Origin: Rehmannia glutinosa | Lineage: Eukaryota; Streptophyta; Magnoliopsida; Lamiales; Orobanchaceae | Length of the DNA stretch: 64,000 nt | Direction of reading: 5' to 3' | NCBI GenBank assembly: GCA_016081115.2 | Contig: CM071932.1 | Span: forward strand, 57,114,659-57,178,658 | In this document: piece by piece, positions 1 through 11,385 of the stretch | Position numbering within the stretch: the stretch's first letter is position 1 | How the letters are laid out: every line of letters begins with the position of its first letter | Notes under the pieces: model-generated | Databases searched by the model: none | Seen by the model: the letters and a program-made list of their open reading frames with translations, nothing else | What the model was told of the DNA's origin: nothing | Made by a program: the position numbers and the translations under genes

Positions 1-793
1 AGCCGTGCATTCTTTAGTGGTTGCATCCTTTTCTTTGGCCTCACGCACGACCTGTCCATGCTCAGACGCACAGGCCGTGCGCACAACCTGCCTGTGCTCA
101 GACGTACGGGTCGTGCTGTCTTCAGGTTTTTCATCTGTTGCTTTTGCCATACGCACGACCAGGGCGTGCTCTGAAGCATGGGTCATGTGCCCCTGTAGAA
201 CTGACTCCCGCATGTTTTTCTTCGTGTGTGCACCTCTCGCGCTTCTCGGTAGCTCCTGCATATTATCTAAAGCACAAACATAGTTATACAAGTCTTGATT
301 ATCGAAATCAAGCATCATAGTTGACGTCGACCACGAATGTGTCAAACCAAACTCTAAATCATCCTTAGACAATGTATGATCTACATATTCATCAATGCAA
401 GACTCAACTACGTCTATGAAACTACAGTTCTCAACACCATTATGAAATTATAGTGCCTTATAGATAGAAAACAAACATGCTCATCATTAACCTGTAATGT
501 GAGTTCTCCCTTTTGCACATCTATCAAGGCTTTCCCGGTGGCTACAAATGGATGCCCAAGTATCAAAAGGACGTCTCTGTCCTCCTCCATATCCAGCACC
601 AAAAAATCCACAGGGAATATGAATTTATCGACTTTGACAAGCACATCCTTGATGATTCCCTTCGGATAAGTGAGTGATCGATCCGCAAGTTGTAAGGTGA
701 CTGTAGACGGCTTCACCTCTCCCAATCCAAGTTGCCTGAAAACGGACATGGGCATCAAGTTAATACTTGCTCCTAAATCACAAAGTGCTTTAT
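1..793 (-). pseudogene. Athila/Tat-type retropepsin and following linker (3' side of the split gene)
   Basis: The minus strand continues the gag-protease frame broken by the copia insertion. Reading from 793 downwards it gives ALCDLGASINLMP, with the catalytic D-L-G-A, and then the flap and second half of the protease down to about 470, including DMEEDRDVLLILGHPF (the LGxPF motif). After a frameshift near 460-420 a linker follows that contains three peptide repeats of the form SEHxxVVRxA, at about 45-190. The enzyme would cleave the retroelement polyprotein inside its particle. The linker repeats are encoded by the GC-rich imperfect palindromes also found in the gag tail and LTR of this element. 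The gene is inactive because of the 14-kb insertion. Confidence 0.75.
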
Positions 794-2329
794 TGTAGGT
801 CCCAAGGGGTGTAAGTGTAAGGTTTAGAAGGGGGGGGTTGAATAAACCTTACCAAATTTTCGATTTAGGCCTTTTAAATCTCAGAGTTCTACACATGTTG
901 TGTCCTTGATGGACAATCGAATTAGTCACTCAAGAGAGTTAATCTCTCATGCACTCAAATTTGAGCGTTAGTGGAGTAACTCATTTGTTGGCTATAATTT
1001 GACTTAGTGTGGTTTTGTTTTCATGGAAGACTTAACACCCTTAAGTTGTTTAAGCAAGTTTTTACTGACTTGATTTAGTACTTATAGATTATCGATGGAT
1101 AGCAAATTTATCACAGATATAAGCAATTAAGAGTGCAGATATTTAAATGTTGTAAAGTAAATGACACAAGAAAGTTTTTATAGAGGTTCAAGATGGGGTA
1201 ATTCTTCTACTCCTCTCTTCTCCAACTCCCCGGAGGAATCCACTAAGTAATGATCGGTTTACAAAGTGGTAACAGTCCAGATACAAGTCTTGATCACAAC
1301 GGTGACTTGATCCTTTGGGACTCGATCTGGAGACGCCTTGATCACTCGGTGGCTTCTCGACGACTCGGCTTCTTCTTCACAGTAGGGCATTTTGCCTTTG
1401 CTACTGACTCACTTGCTCAAGCACTTTGGATTTGATCACGAAGCCCTCCAAAGGCTTAAGACTTGGTTCAGCCTTGAACCTTTCTACAATCCTTCTTGGA
1501 GTGTAGACCCCTTGTTTTCAGTAGTTTCCTCTTCAACTGATTGAAGTTCTCTTTCCTTCACAGGTAAGTGTTGGATTGATGTTCTTCGAGATGTAGGCTT
1601 GAGGATTTGAGAATATTTCAATTTTGATAAGCTTGTAAATCTCACGTGTGTGTCATCCACGCATCATCTCTTTTCTCAATCAAACTCCTCAGCCTTTTAT
1701 AGTGAACTTTCAAAAATTTGCCCGTTGAAGAGATAGGCTCATTTTTGAAAATCACTTTGCGTCGTTGGTTTGCACTTCTTGGAATTGCCATTTCCTCGTA
1801 TGAAATGTTTTATCACCTTTTCGAGTTCGACACGGTGTAGTGCTTCCCATTGGTTCATTTCTTTGCACGCTTCGGGACCGAGCACTCCAAGAAAGGTAGT
1901 ATGAAGATATTACTTGTTTAAGTAAATCTCTTGATTTACGTCGGCAACGGTTCTTTTTCGATTATCTCGACTTGATCGCATTTCCTCGCTTTCCCAGGTG
2001 ACTTAGAGTCACTTCCAATCATTGGATGACTCTTACGTCACTTGAGACTTGGCTTCTCTTTGAGTTGACTTGATCGATGTTCCACTCAGTGCATCTCGCT
2101 TCTTGATCGAGTTCTGTCTCGCTTTTTCTTTGTTGTACTCATTGTCTCAAGCAGAAGTTTTCCTTCAAGCCTTTGATTGTCTTCTTGCAAGTTGGAGCGT
2201 AGGCCGACTTAACTCGCTTGGCCGGCTCTAATTGTTACAATACATTTCAAAGCAAGAATTGGGGAGCTAACTTTCTATTCTAAGTTTTACATGGCATTCA
2301 TCAAAATCTAAACAATGAAATTCCTAACA
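794..2329 (-). repeat. 3' LTR of the Sirevirus-like element (left copy)
   Basis: The copy starts tgtaggtcccaaggggtgta and ends attcctaaca, and is 1536 bp long. It aligns end to end with 13313-14845. Differences concentrate at CG or CAG/CTG sites, for example gatcggttt here against gatcagttt in the other copy, and cctcagcc against cctcggcc. The left edge abuts tttat of the target-site duplication. Confidence 0.92.
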
Positions 2330-2346
2330 ATTTCCCCCTTTTTGAT
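2330..2346 (-). other. Polypurine tract of the Sirevirus-like element
   Basis: On the minus strand, directly upstream of the 3' LTR, the sequence reads CATCAAAAAGGGGGAAAT. The purine run would prime plus-strand DNA synthesis. The preceding TTTTGGCATCAT is the context usual in this copia lineage. Confidence 0.8.
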
Positions 2347-2503
2347 GATGCCAAAACTTAAATCATACAAAGATGCAAATAACAAAGATACATACGAGAT
2401 AGTGTATTGACATAGAATGTATGCGCATAATCAATCTTTTTATTGATCATATCATTCTTGTACTTAACACAAATGTTTACAAGGTGTATCGAGTATGTAA
2501 TTG

Positions 2504-5500
2504 TCAAAAAAAAAAATTTATGGCATTTATACGAAGACTTACATTGTATGTATTTACATATAAAATACACGAAGGGTTGACAAAGAACACTTCATCTCCT
2601 TCATTGTCTCCTTCTTTCATCTTGATCAAGATCTTCTTCTCTTCTTCTCTTCTTCTCGTCATCACCGCCTTCTTTTTCTTCTCATATGCCTTCCTGGCGG
2701 CCTTCATCTTTCCTTATTCTTTCCTGTCTCTCCGCCGAGCCGAGTTTGTCTCTTGTTTTCTTCTTCTATCCTTCTTGCATACTCGGCGTTGGTTTTGGCT
2801 ACTTGCAAGTTCGCCACATGGTCAAGCCCAGCCCCAAAGAGATCCCTCCTTTCTTTCCCGGATCTACGTATTCAATATTCTTGGGCGAGGCCCAGGTCCA
2901 AGCTTCTTCCTCCATCCGCCGCTTCTTCCTCTACCTCGGGCGTATATCTTGATTGGGGCCTTCTTCTTTCCGGTGAGTGCCCGGCGGAGTGACCCAGCAG
3001 AGGATAGGTTGTCTGCTTTGTCTGTCGCCTTCTTCACATAGTGTGAGACCCTTTTCCCAAGATGATCCCAAGCTTGAGCCAAGGACAAATTTGCAAAATA
3101 ACCTTGATTCGAGCGTTTTGAATTCGTCAATCGATCTTGGCTCTGCCCCGACATCCGAAATGGCATACGTGTCTCTGTAACCGGAATGCCTCCGTGTTCT
3201 TTCAAAATGTTCATAACCCTGGCATCCATTCTTCCTTCCACCTCCTTCATCCCTCGCTTCAATTTCTTTTTCTTCTCACCATAGATACAAAGCAGAGTGT
3301 TGGAGTGGCGAGAGTCACGGGGAGTTTCTTCGCTTATAATGTCATTTGTGTGAGGACCTCGTTGGGGGTTTGTGCAATCATCAAGGTCATATTCTTTGAT
3401 CCTTCCCCTCGAGATTTTCCTTTCTTGATTTCAAAATTTCCTCGGTGATTTTCCCTTCTCATTGCTTCCCTTGTCACCGCTTCCTTTTTTTCGCCTTCAG
3501 ATTTTTTTCGCTTTAAGGTATTCCTCTTCCCCTTTTTGGCATCATCAAAGGATAGAGGAACCCTGGGAACATCTTTGGCAAGCATGAAGTCGAAGTCTTC
3601 GATGGTTGAATTTTGCTTCAAGTCGCTGCGTTGTATGCCGCACGAAATTGATCGAGTAGCGTTGGATTCTCTGAAATCGCTTCATCTCGGCCATGAGAAG
3701 GCTGAATTTTCTTGTCATGTGTTCTTCCAAACGCTGTATATCATTTGCATTTCGCTCACGCAGCAGCCTTGATCTCGGCGGTGTGAGCTTCGTGCATATG
3801 TTCAATGTGTTCCCGCACTTCGTTTTTGCGTCAACATTTTGACTCTCCACACCCAGACTTGTTGAATAATTGTATGCAAGTATCTCATTGTTCCACACGC
3901 ATTGATTGTCTTTGTTGCCACCATTCCCTTATCCCGATTGTGATGCCTCTCAAGTCATTTTGTAAGGTTGGCATCTCTCGTTGTCCAGCGCATATCCAAG
4001 GAGGCTCGATGCCTCTCCATCTTTTCAACTTCAAAGAAAGAGTGCCTTGAACACTTCCCCATTTGATTCTTACCGATTCTTGCGGTGATGGCCATACTGC
4101 GTCGAAGTCAAGTCAAGTTTTGGAACAATGGTGCCCGAGTGAAAAACAGAGCGGTCTGCGTGGTAGCGTGCTTGCTCATTTTTCGACTCTTCGTGGAGTT
4201 CGTATCTCCGGTGAGAATGGGAAAGATTCCACAAAGGATTCATCACCGCCATCCGGAATTTGTTCGATGATAAGCGGTGGACGTGAAGTTCTTCTCGGGA
4301 ATAGATCCAGTGTGGCTTGAGGAGCCGAGCGGTGGTCTCGGTTGTTGGGTTTTGTGGTGCAAGAGGGCTCGGCTTGCCGAGCCTCGGTATTATCTTAACG
4401 CCCGTTGGTCTCGGTGATTTCTCCTTTTGAGTAGATGGTCCTCGGCCTTATCGAGCGTCATCGGACGATGATGAGATTTCCATTGGTGGCTCATCATCAA
4501 AATTAAAGGTCCGACGAGGTCTTGGGATCGACTTGCTCGTGCCTGGAACATCCCATGGTGAAGTCTTTTGGATTTGTCATGGGAGTCGACTCGCCTTCCT
4601 CTTCGCCTTCCGATCCTAGAAAGGTGACATCGGGGTTGTCCGGGAATCATGAAGTGCGCTGATCTCCTTCTCGGATGGATCGATGGTTGCGGGAGGGATG
4701 TTCTCTACTTGGTGTGTTACCCGGGAAGTCTCAACCTCCCGTGGGCCTTCATTTCCCGCAGGTCTCTCTCGGCTGCGAGGCCTTGGTCTTCCCTTTCGAC
4801 AGTGTCGGTGTCTTAGGGTCTTCTCGCAGATGGCATCCATTGGAGTCTCAACCCCATGGATTGCGCTTTCATTGCCCAGTGTTAACTCCGTGGAGTTCCT
4901 TCCTTCGTGCCTCGTCGCCTCGCATCGCGTCGTCATTAGCCTTCGTGAGCTGTTGTTGGCACCTCTCACCGAGATCTCAAGCTCAATCGCCCGAGCTTCG
5001 TTGATGGCAACTTGTTGTTTTCTTCTTGTGTTTGAGTTTTCGTTGCTTCGCCTCCTACATTCCTTGTGGAGTCATCTCGCAGATCCTCCGACCTTGCCGC
5101 AGTGGAGGAGTTTCACCTGGTGGAGCACCGGTGAGTGACTTGGAGTGGGGTCACTCGTCTCCAAACTCCGGCTGTTGCGATTGATGGTTCAGCCGTTGGG
5201 GCGGTGGTGGCACACCTTCAATAGGGGTTGGCTCGACCGGGGTCCCCACTAGCCCGTTTCATCGCCAGTTCCTTATTGCTTCTTCCGAGTTAGTGGGAAG
5301 TGGTAGCAAAGAACATCGTTGGTTATTTGTCTGAACCACTCCCATTGGATCGATTTCATTTGTGTTCGAGGACTCTCCTGGTCCCTCCATCGTCTTTGCT
5401 CGTGAAGGATTCTTGATTCACGCAATGCTTGCCGCATCCGCAATTCTTCCGCGCGGCGTGAAGATTCTCTGGTTTCTCGTCACTTTCGAGAGAAGACATC

Positions 5501-7136
5501 AAGGAGAGGATGGAAGTGTTACGTGGTGCCGGAGATAGTGCGGATACTTGCCTTTTCTCGTGCTTCGGCTTCTTGACTTGCTTTTCTCTCTCCGTGTCCT
5601 TGTAGATCTGCAGAATATTCATGCGATTGTCTTCATCTAGAGTGGGAGTACAGTGGATAATCCAAGGAAATTTAGCAGCTCCTCTTCTTCTTCTATGAAT
5701 TCAGGCCGTAGGAACTGTTCCCTTGACTTGCTCAACTTCCATTTTCTCCACTCACGCAGACGATTTCGGATGTGCGGGTAAGGTGGAGATAGGATCATTA
5801 CATCACTATCTCCGCTTGGGCTGGTTCTTCTTGAGTTTGTTTGTGTGAGCTACGGTGTTGTGTCTTGAGTTGCCTCTGCTCACGATCACCTTCAGCAGAC
5901 TTGGTTGTTTCATCAATTACATCCGGAGACTCTACTTCTCCAAAGTAGTCTCCGGTATTTGTGCTAGCCGAGTAGCCGACTCTCACTGGTTTCTCCTGCT
6001 CGATTGCTTTACAAGTCTTCTTCGTCTCTTGGTTTGTACCGAGGGATTTTCGGTTCGAGAGACGGTGTCCTCTCGAGTCTTGGGCGGTGGGGCCGGTGCT
6101 TGTGTTTGTTTCGAGGAGCTGGCCGTCTAGGTTTGTCGATCTCCTCTTTTTGACGATCGAGAAGGAATTTGTGAGTCCTTCTCTCGCCGCCGCAGGGGCG
6201 GGTGACACGGCCGCTTGGGCAGTGACTCTGCTGCAGGGCAAAGGTGCGTGTTTGGTTTTCTTTTCTTGCGCAGGGCAAGCAGATTTCTTGGTAGCTGCAG
6301 GGCAGCTTTCTTCTTGGTTGGAGAGGAAGAAATTTGTGTCCGGGGTCACTGATTCCCCCTCACCGGTGTCACTCTCTTGGCGTATGCACGCTTCGAGCAC
6401 AGAGAGATTAGCTCAACATCCTCTTGTTAACATGGAAAGCTTTCCCATGTCTAAGAGGTACTCCTTTCACCTCCAATAGCCGGCCAATCACTAGGCCATA
6501 TCCCAGGGGATCCTCCAAATGACCCATCTTCTTTGAAGGACTTGTTTCCCACGTTTTGGCAGAGTCTGCTGTGAGATAAACTCAGCCCAGTTTATCTTCT
6601 TTTCTTCGATTATTGCAGCCATCACATCAATTTTGCCTTTGACAGTTGGTCAAAGTCGCCAAATTTGATGTCGATACACTTGGCAACAATGTCCAACAAT
6701 TTGTGATAATCTTCCTTCAGCAGTCTCTTGTTTCTTTGTGTATATTATTTTGTCAAACAACGTCGGACTTGGCTATTTCTTTCCATGCGTCACCCAAGTT
6801 TACATCAGCCTCTTTGATCTCGGATGCTCCCTCTGCTTTGGTAGTGAGCAATATTCAGCCAAATCCTTGGTCGTGATAGTCATTGCTTCCCGTGAACAGA
6901 TGACTTGATTCCTTCATCGTGAATCTCAAAGATTCACATAGAATTGTGCGACCTCCTCCACATAGGTCATAGGATACTCCGTGTTAGAAACGGTTTCGAT
7001 CCTGCCGTTTCTAGCTTCTCGCGATTTTCTTCACGGGCGTCGTCGGACCCCTCGCTTCACCATTCCGTCGAAATCCACGGTCGAACCGGGTGTGGATTTG
7101 TTTTCCCAACTTGGTAAAGTCATATGTTGGTGCCAT
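2504..7136 (-). pseudogene. Env-like extra ORF region downstream of pol
   Basis: This 4.6-kb stretch has no pol similarity but reads as one broken gene on the minus strand. A start at 7136 gives MAPTYDFTKLGKQIHTRFDR. Recognisable pieces follow in alternating frames: EEVAQFYVNL near 6950, a block containing FGDFDQLSKAKIDVMAAI near 6640, YGLVIGRLLEVKGVPL near 6470, a 200-residue Ser/Thr/Lys-rich tract at 6400-5798, then Arg/Glu/Lys-rich, probably coiled-coil tracts to a likely end at about 2580. The position after RNase H and before the PPT is where Sireviruses carry env-like ORFs. I see no clear signal peptide or membrane segment. The first domain resembles plant retrotransposon extra-ORF domains; that is recall, not a search. 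Frame breaks are frequent and often sit at CG or CAG sites, so the true gene may be more intact. Confidence 0.55.
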
Positions 7137-7280
7137 TTCTTAATAATTTCAAGAAAAGTTCGTAAATAGATTTGAAGTTTGATAGGGTTTCGAGAGTGTT
7201 TGCCTTTGCTTTTTGAGAGAGAGATTGAACAGTTTTTAGAAGTGTGAGAGAGAAACGGACGAAAAATGGTTTAAATATGG
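7132..7280 (-). promoter_or_regulatory. Candidate internal promoter and leader of the env-like region
   Basis: On the minus strand a TATA-like CATATTTAAAC (plus 7270-7279) is followed about 30 bases later by pyrimidine-rich sequence (CGTTTCTCTCTCACAC, CAATCTCTCTCTC) typical of plant transcription starts. A roughly 100-base leader without obvious structure then leads to the ATG at 7136. This would allow the env-like ORF to be transcribed separately from gag-pol. It is inferred from sequence only; splicing from the LTR promoter is the alternative. Confidence 0.4.
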
Positions 7281-7646
7281 TTTATGAAAGGGCGCAGACG
7301 GTTTTGAATCGTGATCGAAATCAACGGCTTGGATTTCGCACGCATATTGAGCAGTTCATGTCTCGTATTTAATGCGGCAAAGCATTTATATCCAATCATA
7401 AGCTTGGTGTGCGGCTTTATGTCAGTACACATCATCATTATGCCGACGTGTTCCTTAAAACATTCCCGCTTAGTCAAAACGATTGCGTTTTTGTCATTTT
7501 GCTCATAAAGTATTCAGCTTATCTCTTAGCCGATTTAACTCGCTTCTCACATTTCTCTTAGTGACTCGGCTATCGGTTGACTTGGTATAGTCGACTTTTC
7601 CGATACAAATTTGATTCTCGAGCTAGTTTTTGTTTTCAGCTCTTTT
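7281..7646. other. Spacer between RNase H end and env-like region
   Basis: There is no reading frame of note on either strand. The stretch separates the RNase H C-terminus from the candidate env-like promoter and may hold upstream promoter sequence. I recognise no motif in it. Confidence 0.4.
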
Positions 7647-9400
7647 TCACCTTCTTTCCTGTTTCATTTCTTTTCTTTGATTCTTTCGTGTCTCACTTAG
7701 CTCAATTAGCCCCAACTCATGTTTGAGTTCTTCAAATCTTGACTCACATAATGGTTTTGTGAAGATGTCGACTAGTTGCTTATCGGTTGAGATATATTCC
7801 AAGATAATGTCCTTCTTTTCAACATGATCTCTTATGAAATGATATCTCGACATCTATATGTTTTGTTCTTGAGTGCAACACAGATTTTGAGTGATTGCAA
7901 TGGCACTTGTATTATCACACATGATTGGAATTTCTTTTTCTTCAATTTCATAATCTCTCTCATTGCTTTGTCTCATCCATAGGACTTGGGCACAACAATG
8001 TTTGCCCGCAGCCTATGTATTCTCGCCTCACAATTTGTAGAGGTGGCTATTGAGTTTTGCTTCTTGCTAAACCAGGAAATTAGTCTGTTTTCAAGCATTT
8101 GACATGTGCCTGAAGTACTTTTCTTGTCCACTCTGCATCCAAAGATAGTCGAGTCCGAATAGCCAATTAGCTTGAATCCACCTTCCTTTGGATACCATAG
8201 CCCTACTTCTTGGTTTCCTTTTAAGTATCTCAATATTCTCTTAGTGCAGTCATATAGCTCTCTTTTGGAGCAGATTGAAATCTTGCACATACACCTACAA
8301 AGAAAGGTGATGTCCGGCCCGCTATTTGTGAGATAGAGCAATGATCCAATAAGTGCTCAGATCTTGTTTGATCTATGGCTTGCCATCAAGCGTCCATGTC
8401 CATTTTGATCGATGTGTTCATTGGTATTTTTACGAAGACTTTTCCTCCATACCAAATTTCTTCATTAAATCTCGTGTATTTTGTTTGACTTATAAAGGTT
8501 CCATCCTTCATTGTTTCACTTGAAGTCCAAGGAAAAATGTCGCTCTCCCATCATGCTCATTTCAAATTTACTTTGCATGAGGTTTGAGAATTTTTCACAC
8601 AGACTCTTTGTTGGTGGATCCAAAAATGATGTCATCCACATATATTTGAACAAGCAAGATACTCTTCTTGTCTTGAATTCTCGAAAAGTGTTCTATCCAC
8701 TTTTCCTTTAGTGAATCCATTTTCGATTAGGAATTGTGACAGGGTATCATACCATGCTCGGGTGCCTGTTTCAATCCATACAGGGCTTTCTTGAGTTTGT
8801 ACACTTTGTCTCCAAGAGTCTTCTCGCTCAAATCCTGGAGGTTGTTCAACATACACTTCTTCTTCCAATAATCCATTCAGAATGCACTTTTTACATCCAT
8901 TTGATATACAATGAAATTTTTGTGAGCTGCGTAGGCAAGAAACATCCTTATAGCTTCCAATCTTGCTACAGAGCAAATGTTTCATCAAAATCTATTCCTT
9001 CTTCTTGGCAATATCCTTTGGCTACCAGTCTTGCTTTGTTTCTTACCACGATCCTTCCTCGTTCATCTTATTTCGAATACCCATTTGGTTCCAATAACAT
9101 TTTGATGTATGGGTCTTTGTACTAATTCCCATACTTTATTTCTCTCAAACCGATTCACTCTCTTCTTGCATAGCTTGAATCCAATGTGTGTCATCCAATG
9201 CTTGTGACACATCTTTGGGCTCTATTCGAGATGAAGCATGTGAACATTGCTTCTTGTTGAGTTTGGATCTTGTCTTGACACCTTCTCTCATGTCTCCAAT
9301 GACAAGTTCGTGGATGGTCTCTCGGCCATCTTACGTCAGGTTGAAGTAAGTTAAAGTTAGCCGGATTGATCGACTTTGTTGTGTATTCGGGTCGCCTTCT
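7647..9400 (-). pseudogene. Copia reverse transcriptase and RNase H (Sirevirus-like element)
   Basis: These enzymes copy element RNA into DNA and degrade the RNA strand in the virus-like particle. Seen on the minus strand: the RT N-terminal region near 9400-9190; peptides typical of copia RT such as YVEQPPGFE near 8830; the catalytic YVDD at 8631-8642; and the RNase H region at 8341-7973, with LRYLKG, the cross-family YSDSTIFGCRVDKKSTSG block and SWFSKKQNSIA. The C-terminal piece with ADIFTKPL-like sequence (DIFTKPLCESRFEELKHELG) lies at 7853-7647. Several frameshifts separate the pieces. The catalytic aspartates of YVDD are intact. Gene order after integrase fits Ty1/copia. Confidence 0.85.
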
Positions 9401-10620
9401 CTCGTGATCATTCACCGCAGATTTTCCACCGCTTTTGAGATTCACTATCTCATCTTCTTCTTCAATTGATAATCCCCGTCTACTTCAAAGATAGGGACTC
9501 TCCCGTAAGGTTGGATGTTTCACTTATCGGTGACTCTTCAATGTCTTCTCCATTTATGTTTGGCTCATCGAATACTACATGAATGGATTCTTTCGTGACC
9601 ATAGTTCTTTTGTTGAGTATTCGTAGGCTTTGCTTTGGTGAGTATCCTAAGAAGATACCTCATCGCCTTTAGCATCAAAAGCCTTTAGGTTATCTTTGCC
9701 ATTATTATGGATGAAGCATTTACATCCAAATATCTGAAATATGCAACATTTGGTTTTCTTCCAATCCGGATCTCATAGGGAGTCTTTGTCACCGCCTATT
9801 TATCATACATCTACATTTTGGGTGTAGCAGTCGTGTTGATTGCTTCAGCCCAAAACCTTTTTGGTAACCCCGCTCTACCTAACATGGTCCTTCACGCTTC
9901 TTTGAGGGTTCTTTCTTCTTTCGCAACTCCATTCTTTGTGGAGTCCTTGGTGATAGTTCATGACCAATACCATTCTCAACACAAGATCTTGAGTTATTAT
10001 TCCATTGACAAACTCGGTTCCTCTATCCGATCTTATTTTGATAATGGTTTGACTCTTCTCATTTTGTATCCTCTTCATCACCATTTGTGGTAGCTTTTGT
10101 AGAGTTTCTTTCTTCTTGCACATGAATATTGTCCATGTATATCTTGAGTAGTCATCTACTACCACCAAGGTGTATTTCTTTCCACTTATGCTTGCTTTGG
10201 TTCCCTTTGGGCCAAATAGATCCATATGAAGCAGATGCAATATTCTTGTTGAGGATGGGCAAGTCTTTTCTTGGAACGACGACTTGATTTGTTTTCCTTC
10301 CGACATGCATCACATATACTCTCCTTCTTGTATAATCGAGTCGGAAGTCCTTCCACAAGATGACTTCTTGCTAGCTTATTAATCGTTTTGAAATTCGATG
10401 ACTCACTTTTTGTGCCACGTACCCAACTTGATTCAAATTGTGCTCTTTGCTAGTAGAAAAAAGTCTTTGGGTGTTGCAGTTGACCAATCCACTACATACA
10501 TATTTTTTCATCCGCATCCTTGCAAAGACAACTTCATTAGATTCAACATTTTTGATTTGGCATATTCCCATGTTGAATCCAACATTGTAGCCCTTGTCGC
10601 AGAGTTGATCGATGCTTAGT
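9401..10620 (-). pseudogene. Copia integrase (Sirevirus-like element)
   Basis: Integrase joins the cDNA to chromosomal DNA. The minus strand shows the core with the first catalytic D in HMDLFGP (about 10228-10209), the FVVDDYSRYTW-type block, and the second D in RSDRGTEFVNG (about 10035-10000). The expected catalytic glutamate region follows out of frame (ERRKNPQRS, about 9920). The C-terminal GKP-type domain is recognisable near 9800-9700 as PYEIRIGRKPN. The zinc-binding N-terminus lies around 10620-10370, after the pre-integrase block. At least three frame changes interrupt it. Assignment to copia rests on position between protease and RT. Confidence 0.82.
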
Positions 10621-11060
10621 AAATTGAAGTTTAGTCCTTCAACATATGCAACATCTGTGATTTCTAAACCATTCCTCCCGGATGGATCCAATGCCTCTTA
10701 TTTCACCAGGAGCTTCATTTCCTCCAAATATGACTTTGGCTCCTTTGACTTCCTTGAATTTTGACAGATTTCTCTTATCTCTGTCATATGTCCGGAATAC
10801 CGCTATCCATGTACCAGGTTCCTTGGCACTCACTGTTCCTTGAACCCGCAATCAAGGAAATTAAGTTTTAGGTACCCATTCTTGTCCGGGTCCCGAGGGG
10901 TTAGAATTATAAGATGATCCAACCAACCTATAGCCAAATGATTTGACTCTAAGAGGTTGCCATCTATCGTGCCATAATCATAATCAATCCTGGCAAATTG
11001 CTTGGGAGTCCAGTTCATACAAATTGTCTCTTTTGTCTCGTATGCCCGCATATGTGTTTT
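10621..11060 (-). pseudogene. Copia aspartic protease (Sirevirus-like element)
   Basis: On the minus strand the active site reads W-Y-M-D-S-G at about 10818-10800, so the catalytic D-S-G is present. It is followed in another frame by the conserved GDKRNLSKF-type block and by KVIFGGNEAPGEIRGIGSI (about 10750-10680). The enzyme would process the gag-pol polyprotein. The frame break just after D-S-G sits among CG and CAG-type sites and may be a sequencing error. Upstream, down to 11385, is degenerate gag-protease linker. Confidence 0.75.
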
Positions 11061-11385
11061 AGCAATTGCCTTTCTTGGGTAATTGTGGTGTCTTTGAGTG
11101 TAGTGCCTAGGTGCATATGTGTCGATGAAAGCTCTTATGCTTTTGGAATGGCCTTTGTTGAGTTAGGCCTTTGCCATTTGGGCTTGTATTCCATAAGTCT
11201 AGCCGATGGTTCACATTATTCAAATCACTTGGCTTGGATATTTTCTACCATTCCCATCATATGTATTTCTTTTATGAGTTTTTTCTGGGATTTTTGGTAG
11301 CTCGCTTCTTCTTTACAGAGTATTTTTTGTTTGGAGTCGCTTTGAGGACTCGGTGAATCTCTTCTCACTGCCCTTTCAAAGACTC

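Noticed and set aside
5..320. Overlapping plus-strand frames rich in Cys and Arg at the left edge
   Set aside because: They are antisense to the protease linker, whose GC-rich repeats are open in several frames by chance.
2421..3041. 206-codon open frame on the plus strand with hydrophobic Phe/Ser-rich protein
   Set aside because: It is the antisense shadow of the Arg/Lys/Glu-rich env-like region on the minus strand; poly-Lys and poly-Glu codons read as Phe and Leu in reverse.
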